Positions 52,045 to 59,797 of a stretch of DNA of 64,000 nt are shown piece by piece; within the stretch, counting starts at the first letter, position 1; the number at the start of each line of letters is the position of its first letter. Source of the stretch: Maribacter_C sp047345145 (GTDB taxonomy: Bacteria; Bacteroidota; Bacteroidia; Flavobacteriales; Flavobacteriaceae); the NCBI RefSeq assembly GCF_047345145.1, contig NZ_JBLFER010000002.1, forward strand, positions 248,001 through 312,000, written 5' to 3'. The notes beneath the pieces were generated by a model that had not been told where the DNA came from, did no database searches, and was given only the letters and a program-made list of their open reading frames with translations. Both the position numbers and the translations under genes were made by a program.

Positions 52045-52115
52045 AAGTAGTTTTTCTGTATTGTAAAATCTTTAAAAGTTGGTCAATATTTAAAAATAAC
52101 CAATAAAAACTACTT
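52045..52115. repeat. Inverted repeat around the 3' end of the PBP gene
   Basis: AAGTAGTTTTT at 52045-52055 and its exact complement AAAAACTACTT at 52105-52115 flank a 49-base spacer. The right arm overlaps the stop codon of the penicillin-binding protein gene; possible termination or mRNA-end structure. Confidence 0.5.
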
Positions 52116-54023
52116 ATACAATTTGGAGTAGGCCATGGCGGCGAGAATTCCTGCGGAACCAGCGCCTGATTTTGAGGGAATCGCGGGAGCACCTTTTCGA
52201 GTTAAAACCCCATTATCATTTTTTACATAGCCTACCCAAACCACAATTATTTTTTGACCGTCACTAAGCACCGTCCAGCCGTCTTTAGCCTTTCCAGTGG
52301 TGCCTGTTTTGCCATAATATTGCCGTTCTTTTGGTAGAAAGGGAAGTAATCGATGACAAGTGCCACCAGCCTCAAAAGCGAGGGGCAACAAGCTTTTAAT
52401 GCTGTTGGCACTTTTCGTAGCATAGAGCGTTCTACGTTTTCTTGAGCTGCCATCGAAAATAGTATCTTGTAAATGGGGGTCGATAATATATTTCCAGGGA
52501 GTGAGCGGAATCGCCTCCCCATAATTAAAAAGCATTTGATAAGCCTGGGCTACTTCCCAGGGGGTCATCGTTTTGTTACCCAAAATATAGGATTCCCCCA
52601 AACTGTACGAAGGATTTGAAGAAACATCAAGCTTAGCGAGTTTGTCTTCAACTTTACGCGCTACTTTTAAGGGATTCGCATGTACGCGATAATTAACCGC
52701 AGCTTTATTCAAGCTATATTTTAGCACATCTCCGACCAATACATCTTTTCCCAAAAGCTTTTTGCCCACATTACTGGGGTTGTATTTGTACTTCTTTAGA
52801 TCGCCATTAAAAAGACTCGTATTTTCATCAAAGTCATGGTTCTCAAAAAGCTCTAAGAAAACCAGTGGTTTTAGCACGGAGCCTACCTGAAAACCATCGC
52901 CATAATCGACAAAATTTGCCATTGCTCCACTGTTTTTTCGGTTGCCGAGTGTGGCTTCTATTCGTCCTGTTTCGATGTCTATGGCGATTAGGGAGGTTTC
53001 TAAATCAAAGCCTTTTACAGACAGGCGGGAACGATTGTATTTTGTAAATAGTTCGACCGCGCTTCGTAATTTTTCCTGATTTTCTTTGGTAATCGAAGAT
53101 ACATACTGCGTTGCAAAGCGTTCTTTTGATTTTCCCCGGTTGGCCCTTAAAAAGTTCGTAAATGCTGTGGTTTTTCTGAGACTATTCCGTTTGGCGAAAC
53201 GCAAATCCATAGTCCGCATGTTTTTCAACTTCTTTTTATCGACCTCATCTTCCGCAATGAGTTTGAAATAGCCTAAAATGTTTTCCTTGATATCTTTTTG
53301 ATTTGCAAACCGGTCATTGCAAAGCGCTTTCAAATCACTGGCCCCTTTTAGGGTTTTTACCGTGAGCAACATTTCCAAATCATTTAATTCATGAGGTGCT
53401 AGGTCGAAAATGGCATACGATGCCAGAATGAGTCCGGAGAAGTCGCGTTCGTACCAAAAGTTTCCAGAGTAGTTGGTGTAAGCCATTAAAATCTCCTCGG
53501 GAGTGGCGGACTTTACCATTTGAAAAGCCGCGAGCTGCTCGCCATACTTTCTAGAGAGATAAATGGTTCCTATGCCCTCCTTCTTGTGAATCGCATTTTT
53601 TAATAATTGCTGGGGAATATTGGAACCTCCGTCAGCTTTCCCCTTAAACAATCGGGCAATCCCTGAAAAGGACATTCCGTACACATTATCCTTTCCAAAG
53701 CCAAAGAAATTCTTGCTCTCCACTTTGGTCAAAAAGTAAATGTAGCTCTCCGGTAGCTCCTCATAGAAAAGTATCGGCACAATCGGAAATTTATTCAACT
53801 CCCCATTCTTGTTTAGCTCCTGTAGTTCCTCAGCTTTCAAGTGATTATTGAGTACGGTCTTCTCTCCAAAAACAGCCAACAATTTATGGTCTTCATCCCT
53901 CACGGAAGAAATAAAATTGGCGTGGGGTTCCATTCTCATTTTAGATGGCCAAATCACATGAAAAAGTATCAGCGCTAGAAAAACACCGCCGACTACCGCT
54001 ATTGCTTTCATCCAGTCGTTCAT
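52110..54023 (-). CDS. Divergent class A penicillin-binding protein (transglycosylase/transpeptidase)
   Basis: The 637-residue protein has an N-terminal membrane anchor (WMKAIAVVGGVFLALILFHVIW). The GT51 domain has catalytic-type Glu102 in VESKNFF (the usual VEDxxF has changed D to S), GGSNIPQQLLKN at 132-143 and RKYGEQL. The transpeptidase has S382-x-x-K385 (SVLK), S437-L-N439 and K572-T-G. All catalytic motifs are present but some flanking residues are unusual, so it is a bifunctional cell-wall synthase or a specialised relative. Its start overlaps the next upstream gene by 4 bases, forming a unit with the polytopic protein and vWA lipoprotein. Confidence 0.9.
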   Translation of the reverse strand: MNDWMKAIAVVGGVFLALILFHVIWPSKMRMEPHANFISSVRDEDHKLLAVFGEKTVLNNHLKAEELQELNKNGELNKFPIVPILFYEELPESYIYFLTKVESKNFFGFGKDNVYGMSFSGIARLFKGKADGGSNIPQQLLKNAIHKKEGIGTIYLSRKYGEQLAAFQMVKSATPEEILMAYTNYSGNFWYERDFSGLILASYAIFDLAPHELNDLEMLLTVKTLKGASDLKALCNDRFANQKDIKENILGYFKLIAEDEVDKKKLKNMRTMDLRFAKRNSLRKTTAFTNFLRANRGKSKERFATQYVSSITKENQEKLRSAVELFTKYNRSRLSVKGFDLETSLIAIDIETGRIEATLGNRKNSGAMANFVDYGDGFQVGSVLKPLVFLELFENHDFDENTSLFNGDLKKYKYNPSNVGKKLLGKDVLVGDVLKYSLNKAAVNYRVHANPLKVARKVEDKLAKLDVSSNPSYSLGESYILGNKTMTPWEVAQAYQMLFNYGEAIPLTPWKYIIDPHLQDTIFDGSSRKRRTLYATKSANSIKSLLPLAFEAGGTCHRLLPFLPKERQYYGKTGTTGKAKDGWTVLSDGQKIIVVWVGYVKNDNGVLTRKGAPAIPSKSGAGSAGILAAMAYSKLYK

Positions 54024-54901
54024 ACTACTTTTCGTTTTTCAAAATCAGAAATAAATTTGATAAGATGATAAATAGCAGGACTCACCCATCTCCAAAAAAC
54101 AACGAGAAGGCCACCGTTAAAAACCAAGGAGATGAAGAGCCCAAAATTGGATGGAGCGTACATTCGTATATAAGCAGGCAGCAAAAACAAAGTGCCTAGC
54201 GCCACAAAAAAGACAAGCATGTTCTTGGTCGATTCGAATACACCGGTAAGCCAGTAAAAACGAATCGATAGTACTTTTGATTCAAGGGCCATTTTTACCC
54301 AAGGATAATGAAAGTGCAACCAAGCCGCAATGAAGAGACAAGCCGTAAAATGCAACCTTGCGATGAACACCGCAAAGAAATTATGGAAGATGCGCCAACC
54401 ACTATCAAAGGTTTGAAAGGGATAGGAAACATACAAAAGGGTCTCAAAAAACATGAATAAACCCAAGCACATAAATTGCAGTTTCAATCGGTCATGGGAA
54501 AGATTATAACTTGAGGTAATATTCAACTTGCTGAGGCAAAAAAGGACGGCGTATAATCCGGAGAAATAGGAAATGGCATGGAGTCCGAAATAGGAAATGG
54601 GGTATTTGATATTAGCTAAGGGCGAGAGTAATTCTGACCCAAACCAATAGACATTGTTCATTAAGATGTTGTATTCAATAATACTAGAAGAAATACTCAA
54701 GCACAAAGCCGAAAAGAGCAATTTGCTAAACACAAAACACAGTAGACTCGTGGCCATTCCGATAAGGAGGACTTTTAAAGTCCCCCAGCCTTCTTCCTTC
54801 GCCACTTGAACGTTGAACCAGTTCTTTCGTGGAATATAGAATAAGACACAGGCGACCAGTGCTAATACGATTAGCAAGATATATACGACTACTGCGGGCA
54901 T
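54020..54901 (-). CDS. Polytopic membrane protein of unknown function
   Basis: The 293-residue protein has about 7-8 membrane helices (VVVYILLIVLALVACVLFYI and later WLHFHYPWVKMALESK and LLVVFWRWVSPAIY). Several aromatic residues lie at helix ends and the C-terminus is basic (FEKRKVV). No family is recognised. It overlaps the start of the penicillin-binding protein gene by 4 bases and begins 2 bases after the vWA gene, so the three are tightly coupled. A role as a membrane partner of the peptidoglycan enzyme is inferred from context. Confidence 0.75.
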   Translation of the reverse strand: MPAVVVYILLIVLALVACVLFYIPRKNWFNVQVAKEEGWGTLKVLLIGMATSLLCFVFSKLLFSALCLSISSSIIEYNILMNNVYWFGSELLSPLANIKYPISYFGLHAISYFSGLYAVLFCLSKLNITSSYNLSHDRLKLQFMCLGLFMFFETLLYVSYPFQTFDSGWRIFHNFFAVFIARLHFTACLFIAAWLHFHYPWVKMALESKVLSIRFYWLTGVFESTKNMLVFFVALGTLFLLPAYIRMYAPSNFGLFISLVFNGGLLVVFWRWVSPAIYHLIKFISDFEKRKVV

Positions 54902-54903
54902 AA

Positions 54904-55635
54904 TTAGATGGTTGAGATTCCGTCGGCAAAAGTTACATTAAGCCCTAAGTGTTCTTCAAGGGCGTACTTCCAAAAGGCACGAGCTTTATGTACGACTCCG
55001 GAGTTCTTGGGTTCCGACATCACAATAAAAACAACTTCCCGTTCTGAACCTTTTCCAACCCCATCAGGCAAATAGTAGCTCACCATTTCGGTATACGTTT
55101 TTTCCATTTGCTCGGGCGTCGTGGGCGGATTCTTATAAAAGTTCACCACGGGATTGTTTTCAATCAAATCGCTAACCACGATAATGGTTCCATCGGTTTT
55201 GTTGATGGCTTTCATCAAGGTGGGAAAAAGCGAAGTGCTTTCCATTTGATTGATGGAGTCTAAACTCTTTAGGTTTTCTTCATGGGAAGCATAAAAATCG
55301 CGCCACCCGATAACCAACTTGTTTCTTGCCTGACCCCAGTCGGTATGTGAAAGCTCCGTTGAGGTCGGGTTGTAATAGCTGTGGGTAGAAATAATTCCGA
55401 AATCGTAATTGACCGTAAAGCATTTCGGGCTTTCGGTCAAACCCAATTCTTGATTAATCAAGTGTTCAAAATTCTCTTTGCGCAGTTCGTGCTTCGCTCT
55501 ATCAATTAACAGCGAATCGGTAGCGTCAACCAACACCGTGATGTTTTTGGTGGTAACCTCTTTGCACTCTGTTTCGCAGCTGGTGAATAGTAATGTTGCG
55601 ATTGCTACGATACCTAATATGATTTGTTTTTTCAT
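54904..55635 (-). CDS. vWA-like lipoprotein
   Basis: The 243-residue protein has a lipoprotein signal (LLFTSC with Cys20). The mature part has a strand ending VLVDATDS, giving Asp37, Thr39 and Ser41, a D-x-T-x-S metal-ion-dependent adhesion site of von Willebrand factor A domains. IIVVSDLIEN follows later. The fold assignment is by motif only. It would sit in the periplasm or on the outer membrane and bind a protein partner through a metal ion. It precedes the polytopic gene by 2 bases. An inverted-repeat element lies directly upstream (55670-55761). Confidence 0.75.
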   Translation of the reverse strand: MKKQIILGIVAIATLLFTSCETECKEVTTKNITVLVDATDSLLIDRAKHELRKENFEHLINQELGLTESPKCFTVNYDFGIISTHSYYNPTSTELSHTDWGQARNKLVIGWRDFYASHEENLKSLDSINQMESTSLFPTLMKAINKTDGTIIVVSDLIENNPVVNFYKNPPTTPEQMEKTYTEMVSYYLPDGVGKGSEREVVFIVMSEPKNSGVVHKARAFWKYALEEHLGLNVTFADGISTI

Positions 55636-55669
55636 TTTTTGTGTTTTTTATTTTTGTGCCAGTAATCAC

Positions 55670-55761
55670 ACACCCCTTAATCCCGCCCACTGCTGTCGCA
55701 ATGTCGTAGAGGGGAAACTCGGACGGCTTCCCTCCTAATAAGGAGGGATTGAGGGAGGTGT
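55670..55761. repeat. G/C-rich inverted-repeat element upstream of the vWA gene
   Basis: The left arm ACACCCCTTAATCCCGCC is the approximate complement of the right arm GGAGGGATTGAGGGAGGTGT, with an inner hairpin CCCTCCT-AATA-AGGAGGG (55730-55747). It resembles the element at 11672-11857 in being a C/T-rich/G/A-rich paired unit in a spacer. Confidence 0.65.
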
Positions 55762-55798
55762 CTTTCTACATTTCCAATCAGAACTAGTTCTCCCACCT

Positions 55799-57010
55799 TC
55801 ACACCTCCGTAAAATCAAACTTCTTCCATTGAATGATTTGATTGGCATCGCAATAATTCTCAAAATGCTCGCGATACTTGCTAAGTTCTTCGAGGGAATT
55901 GATTTCCAAGGTGCTCAGTTCTTTTTCGCATTCCCCGATTTTTTCGGAAACTCCTGTTGCTTTTTGCTCGAGTACCGTGACATCACCTAAAATGCGTTTG
56001 AATTCATTTTTTCCTGTTTCGTGGGATTCTACCAATTGATTTTCCAACTTCTTCAGGCGTTTGAAGGCCCCTTTGAGTTCACGGAATTTTAAATCCAGAT
56101 CCATTTGTTGTGGGGACCTTTCTTCTGTGGTTTCTATTTCCTCAACCACAGGTTTCTTAACTTTCTCCTTAGCATCCGCACGATTGTACATGCTCTTTAC
56201 CGCATTCGATAAGAATAAGGCCAGCGTCACCATCATCACCGCACCGAGAATCAGGAATCCGTTTTTGATAAAGAAATCGGTGAAGGTGAGGCTTACATCC
56301 AAAGCTTGTGATTCGAAGAACCATTCCATTACCGTAAAGGTCAGTATCGCATAGACACTTAGAATCAAAAGTGTGGGCAACCATACCCATCGCAACGGAA
56401 TCTTTCGGGAGGTCAAAAAACTAGCGGCAAAGACAATGGGAATAAAAAATACACTTCGCAAGATAATCTCCGGAAGGTCATGGGTTTCGGTCAAGATATT
56501 GTAGAACAAAACCCCTTCACCGAAAATAAAAATCACCTCGATGACATACAGCAACCAAATCGGAATACGTTTCTGTTTGTTCTTTGGCTTTGGTTTCGGT
56601 TGCTCCTGAATTGGTTCGAAATCTTCTGCACTATTGATTTCGTCTACGTTATACTTACTTTCTAGGGTGTCGCCATTGAGTTGACAACGACGAATATGGT
56701 TTTTAATGTCCGTTTTTTGATGGGTGATGAGCCCTTTTTGATGAATTAGCTCTTGTTCAATGGCGGCCGTATTGGACTTGTTCGACGCAACAATCTCTTT
56801 GGAGAGTTGCCCCTTTACCAAATCCATTTTACGAATATGGTCGGAGAGGGATTCACCCAGTTCGCCAATACGTTCGTTCAGACCATACTTTTGGGTCTTG
56901 TACCCATTGATAATCTTCTTTTCATCTAAGATGAAATCTTCCTGCGGCAGCATGCCCAGATTCGCTGAGCGATACGCCATATTCTTTAACTCTTGATTTG
57001 TAAATACCAT
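55799..57010 (-). CDS. Coiled-coil membrane protein
   Basis: The 403-residue protein has an N-terminal helical region (residues 1-115, NERIGELGESLSDHIRKMDLVKGQ) and a Pro/Lys linker (PKPKPKNKQKR). Four or so membrane helices follow in the middle (IPIWLLYVIEVIFIFGEG through ILGAVMMVTLALFLSNAV). A long C-terminal coiled coil ends the protein (LDLKFRELKGAFKRLKKLENQLVESHETGKNEFKRI...ISEKIGECEKELSTLEI). No enzymatic motif is present. It may be a scaffold for the envelope complex encoded downstream. It precedes the vWA gene across a 163-base spacer containing the repeat. Confidence 0.75.
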   Translation of the reverse strand: MVFTNQELKNMAYRSANLGMLPQEDFILDEKKIINGYKTQKYGLNERIGELGESLSDHIRKMDLVKGQLSKEIVASNKSNTAAIEQELIHQKGLITHQKTDIKNHIRRCQLNGDTLESKYNVDEINSAEDFEPIQEQPKPKPKNKQKRIPIWLLYVIEVIFIFGEGVLFYNILTETHDLPEIILRSVFFIPIVFAASFLTSRKIPLRWVWLPTLLILSVYAILTFTVMEWFFESQALDVSLTFTDFFIKNGFLILGAVMMVTLALFLSNAVKSMYNRADAKEKVKKPVVEEIETTEERSPQQMDLDLKFRELKGAFKRLKKLENQLVESHETGKNEFKRILGDVTVLEQKATGVSEKIGECEKELSTLEINSLEELSKYREHFENYCDANQIIQWKKFDFTEV

Positions 57011-57049
57011 GCTCTTGTGTTTAAGGTGCTCTATGTAGAGTACACGGTG

Positions 57050-57271
57050 TTAGGAATGTAGCATCAGATATAGCTCCGTTTCTAGCGAAACGTTGGGGCC
57101 TTTTACCACGGGTAGTGGCAGTTGCTCTCCATTTTCAGCATGATGAATTTCTGAAAACAGCTTTTCCATTTTGGTTTCGTCGTAGGCGATAATGGGCTTG
57201 CCCCAAATCGACTGGTCTTTTTTGAAGAGATTTCGTCCTAATTTCATCTGTGTATGTTTAATGTGTTTCAC
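57050..57271 (-). CDS. Small hypothetical protein (cluster first gene)
   Basis: This 73-residue soluble protein has a basic start (KHIKHTQMKLGRNLFKKD) and a Pro-rich middle (GEQLPLPVVKGPNVS). There is no signal peptide or domain. It is the first gene of the minus-strand envelope cluster, 39 bases before the coiled-coil gene. The internal ATG at about 57247 (MKLGRNLF) is a plausible alternative start. The function is unknown. Confidence 0.6.
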   Translation of the reverse strand: MKHIKHTQMKLGRNLFKKDQSIWGKPIIAYDETKMEKLFSEIHHAENGEQLPLPVVKGPNVSLETELYLMLHS

Positions 57272-57431
57272 ATGTCAGATGTAATTCGCCAATCAACTTT
57301 CTTGATGAATTCAAGAATTCTTAAGGCTCATTTCATTTCAATGTGTTTATGCGGTTTTTAGGTATATCTCGCATAAAACATTTTGGGGACATTTTATTTT
57401 CTGTAAACAAAAAACCTATATTCATGAATTC

Positions 57432-58712
57432 ATGACAAGGAAACAAAAAATAGGTTGGAAAACAGCAGCGGCTTTAGTGATTTCCAGCATGATTGGCACT
57501 GGGGTTTTTACCAGCCTCGGGTTCCAATTGGTCGATATTCAAAATACATGGAGTATTGTGTTGATTTGGGTATTAGGAGGCGTATTTGCTCTTATTGGGG
57601 CATTTACCTATGCCGAACTGGGCACCAATTTTGACGAATCAGGAGGAGACTATATTTTTCTTTCCAAATTGATACACCCTTTGGTAGGCTATGTCTATGC
57701 TTGGATCTCTTTAACCGTGGGTTTTACAGCTCCGATCGCTATTTCAGTGATGGCGATGAAGAGTTATTTGAGTCCTATTAATCCGTCATTGTTCAATGAT
57801 TGGTTTGGGGTCGCGGTTATCTTGATTTTAGCGGCGATGCATTCCTTCAGCATTGGTCAAAGTGGAAAGTTTCATAATATTTCCACGGTCATCAAAATTG
57901 GGTTTCTGCTACTACTAATTATACTGGGCTTTGCCTATATCCCTGTTCAAGAAAACGCTCTAGACTTAGGTGGTTCATGGCAAGAAGAAATTTTACTTCC
58001 TGGTTTTGCAGTTTCCTTATTGTATGTTACCTACGCCTATACCGGCTGGAATGCTGCAGCATATATTGTTGATGAAATCAAAGACGTACGGCGCAATCTG
58101 CCCAAGGCCTTGATTATCGGTACAGCCTTCGTCACGATACTCTTTGTACTCATACAAGTAGTCTTCTTAAAGCATGCGTCGGTAGAACAGCTCTCCGGAA
58201 ATGTGGAAGTGGCCTTTATTGCCTTTAAAAACCTGTTTGGCTCTGAAAGAGGTAATTGGGTCAGTTATTTTATCGCTCTTCAGCTCATCGCCACCATAAG
58301 TGGGTATCTATGGATTGGGTCTCGAGTTACTTTTGCCATGTCTAAAGACCATTCGCTATGGCGCAAGCTGGCTGTAAAAAATACCAATGGTATTCCTGTA
58401 CGAGCACTCTGGTTTCAGGCTGGAGTCAGCATTCTACTCACTTTGACCGGTACTTTTGAAGAAGTGCTTTTATATGCCAGTTTTGTACTTCAGCTCATGG
58501 GAACCTTAACCGTCGCCTCCATCTTTTGGTTGAAGGGAAGGAAAGGGGCCTATAAGAGTCCGTTTAAACCTTTGCTGCAAATCACTTTTATCCTTTTTAG
58601 CGTTTGGATATTGGGGTATATGTTATTTGAAAGACCTAAAGAAAGTGCTATTGGATTGCTTTTTGTTGCGACAGGGATCGGGACTTATTTTATGTCGAAG
58701 CGAAAGGTTTAA
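57432..58712 (+). CDS. APC family amino acid permease
   Basis: The 426-residue protein has 12 membrane helices and starts with WKTAAALVISSMIGTGVFTSLG. The GTGVF unwound first helix binds the substrate in LAT/APC transporters. The sixth-helix region VTYAYTGWNAAAYIVDEIKDVRRNLPKAL is also typical. It imports or exchanges amino acids or related compounds; the substrate is unknown. It is transcribed alone and ends just before the minus-strand tRNA and its terminator. Confidence 0.92.
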   Translation: MTRKQKIGWKTAAALVISSMIGTGVFTSLGFQLVDIQNTWSIVLIWVLGGVFALIGAFTYAELGTNFDESGGDYIFLSKLIHPLVGYVYAWISLTVGFTAPIAISVMAMKSYLSPINPSLFNDWFGVAVILILAAMHSFSIGQSGKFHNISTVIKIGFLLLLIILGFAYIPVQENALDLGGSWQEEILLPGFAVSLLYVTYAYTGWNAAAYIVDEIKDVRRNLPKALIIGTAFVTILFVLIQVVFLKHASVEQLSGNVEVAFIAFKNLFGSERGNWVSYFIALQLIATISGYLWIGSRVTFAMSKDHSLWRKLAVKNTNGIPVRALWFQAGVSILLTLTGTFEEVLLYASFVLQLMGTLTVASIFWLKGRKGAYKSPFKPLLQITFILFSVWILGYMLFERPKESAIGLLFVATGIGTYFMSKRKV

Positions 58713-58742
58713 GTACGAAGTCAAAATAGAATCAAAACAAAA

Positions 58743-58768
58743 AAAGAGAAGCTTTTCAGCTTCTCTTT
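58743..58768 (-). terminator. Rho-independent terminator of the CAT tRNA
   Basis: AAAGAGAAGC-TTTTCA-GCTTCTCTTT forms a strong stem. A-rich sequence to the left gives a T-run on the minus strand. It can serve the convergent APC gene as well. Confidence 0.85.
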
Positions 58769-58769
58769 G

Positions 58770-58843
58770 TGGTCCCACATGGGCTCGAACCATGGACCCC
58801 CTGATTATGAGTCAGGTGCTCTAACCAGCTGAGCTATAGGACC
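58770..58843 (-). tRNA. tRNA with CAT anticodon (Met, or Ile2 if lysidinylated)
   Basis: The minus strand folds as a 74-nt cloverleaf. The acceptor GGTCCTA/TGGGACC has a G-T or mismatch near its base. The anticodon stem is CCTGA/TCAGG with loop CTCATAA, giving anticodon CAT. The T-loop is TTCGAGC. CCA is not encoded. Initiator features (three G-C pairs in the anticodon stem, an unpaired first base) are absent, so it is elongator Met or Ile2; sequence alone does not decide. Confidence 0.9.
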
Positions 58844-58913
58844 GAAAATTGGATTGCAATATTACCACTTATTTTTCACCGTTGCAAGCAAAAACAAATC
58901 GTGACTTCTTTTG

Positions 58914-59354
58914 CTAATCCTTTATTTCTTGACACAATTCAACCAAAACGCCATTTGCACTTTTCGGATGAACAAAAGCCACCAATTTATTATCTGCTCC
59001 CTTTTTAGGTGTTTCGTTCAAAACGATAAACCCTTCTTTTTTTAAACGCTCGATTTCGGCAACAATATCATCAACCGCAAAGGCAATGTGATGAATACCT
59101 TCTCCTTTTTTTTCAATGAATTTCGCTATGGGGCTATTTTCATTACTTGCTTCAAGCAACTCAATTTTATTAGGCCCCGCCTTGAAAAATGAAGTTTTTA
59201 CTCCCTCAGAAAGAACGTCCTCAATTTTATAGTTGGGTACACCTAGTAACTTTTCAAACAAGGCGTTGGTGGCTTCCAAATTTTTTACCGCAATACCGAT
59301 GTGTTCTATTTTGTTCAATTTTGCTGAATTTATTTCAGCATCTATATTCACCAT
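58914..59354 (-). CDS. mce: Methylmalonyl-CoA epimerase
   Basis: The 146-residue VOC-fold protein has two paired beta-alpha-beta-beta-beta modules. The metal-binding His sits in KIEHIGIAV and in GIHHIAFAV, with a late Glu in VLVELCQE. It converts (2R)- to (2S)-methylmalonyl-CoA so that propionyl-CoA from odd-chain lipids or amino acids can enter the TCA cycle. The start at 59354 is supported by its position in homologues. It is divergent from rbfA, with a 49-base spacer. Confidence 0.93.
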   Translation of the reverse strand: MVNIDAEINSAKLNKIEHIGIAVKNLEATNALFEKLLGVPNYKIEDVLSEGVKTSFFKAGPNKIELLEASNENSPIAKFIEKKGEGIHHIAFAVDDIVAEIERLKKEGFIVLNETPKKGADNKLVAFVHPKSANGVLVELCQEIKD

Positions 59355-59391
59355 AGATGCTTATTATTACAAAAATACACAGTATTCTCCG

Positions 59392-59399
59392 TATTTTTG
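59392..59399 (+). promoter_or_regulatory. -7 promoter element immediately before rbfA
   Basis: TATTTTTG (perfect TAnnTTTG) ends only 4 bases before the rbfA ATG, so the transcript would begin at or beside the start codon (leaderless or nearly so). Confidence 0.5.
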
Positions 59400-59403
59400 C
59401 CCC

Positions 59404-59796
59404 ATGGAAACACAGCGGCAGAAAAAAATCGGAGGGGTCATTCAGAAAGATATCGTTGATATCTTACAAAGAGCCGCCATTGACGGAGGATTAAAGGGGA
59501 CTCTTATTTCTGTTTCAAAAGTAGTGGTAACTACTGACCTTTCGATAGCAAAAGTATATGTGAGTATTTTTCCCCCTAAGGATGCCAAGGAATTGCTGGA
59601 AGGAATCAAGTCTAACCAACCACTAATAAAACATGAATTGTCACAGCGCACGAGAAATCAATTAAGACGTGTTCCTGAACTTCTGTTTTTCTTGGATGAT
59701 TCGCTTGACTATATTGAGAATATTGAGAAGTCTCTCAAGGGAGAAGAAAATCCTGTGAAAAATCCCGATTTACTAGAGAAAAGAAAGAAGTCCTAA
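59404..59796 (+). CDS. rbfA: Ribosome-binding factor A
   Basis: The start is placed at ATG 59404 (METQRQKKIGG). A longer frame from 59233 lies antisense to mce and is rejected. The 130-residue KH-like protein has the conserved N-terminal helix (VIQKDIVDILQRAA), the central VSVSKVVVTTDLSIAKVYVSIFP strand region and the late RVPELLFFLDDSLDYIENIEK. It binds the 30S subunit during late 16S rRNA maturation. Only one base separates it from the next gene. Confidence 0.94.
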   Translation: METQRQKKIGGVIQKDIVDILQRAAIDGGLKGTLISVSKVVVTTDLSIAKVYVSIFPPKDAKELLEGIKSNQPLIKHELSQRTRNQLRRVPELLFFLDDSLDYIENIEKSLKGEENPVKNPDLLEKRKKS

Positions 59797-59797
59797 T

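Noticed and set aside
51490..57271. Interpretation of the PBP/vWA cluster as part of a Bacteroidota type VI secretion system
   Set aside because: The membrane-protein plus lipoprotein pattern is suggestive, but no TssB/TssC, Hcp, VgrG, TssK or ClpV gene is present in the window, so there is no positive support.
59233..59403. Longer rbfA start at 59233
   Set aside because: The extra part is antisense to mce; homologous N-termini begin at 59404.
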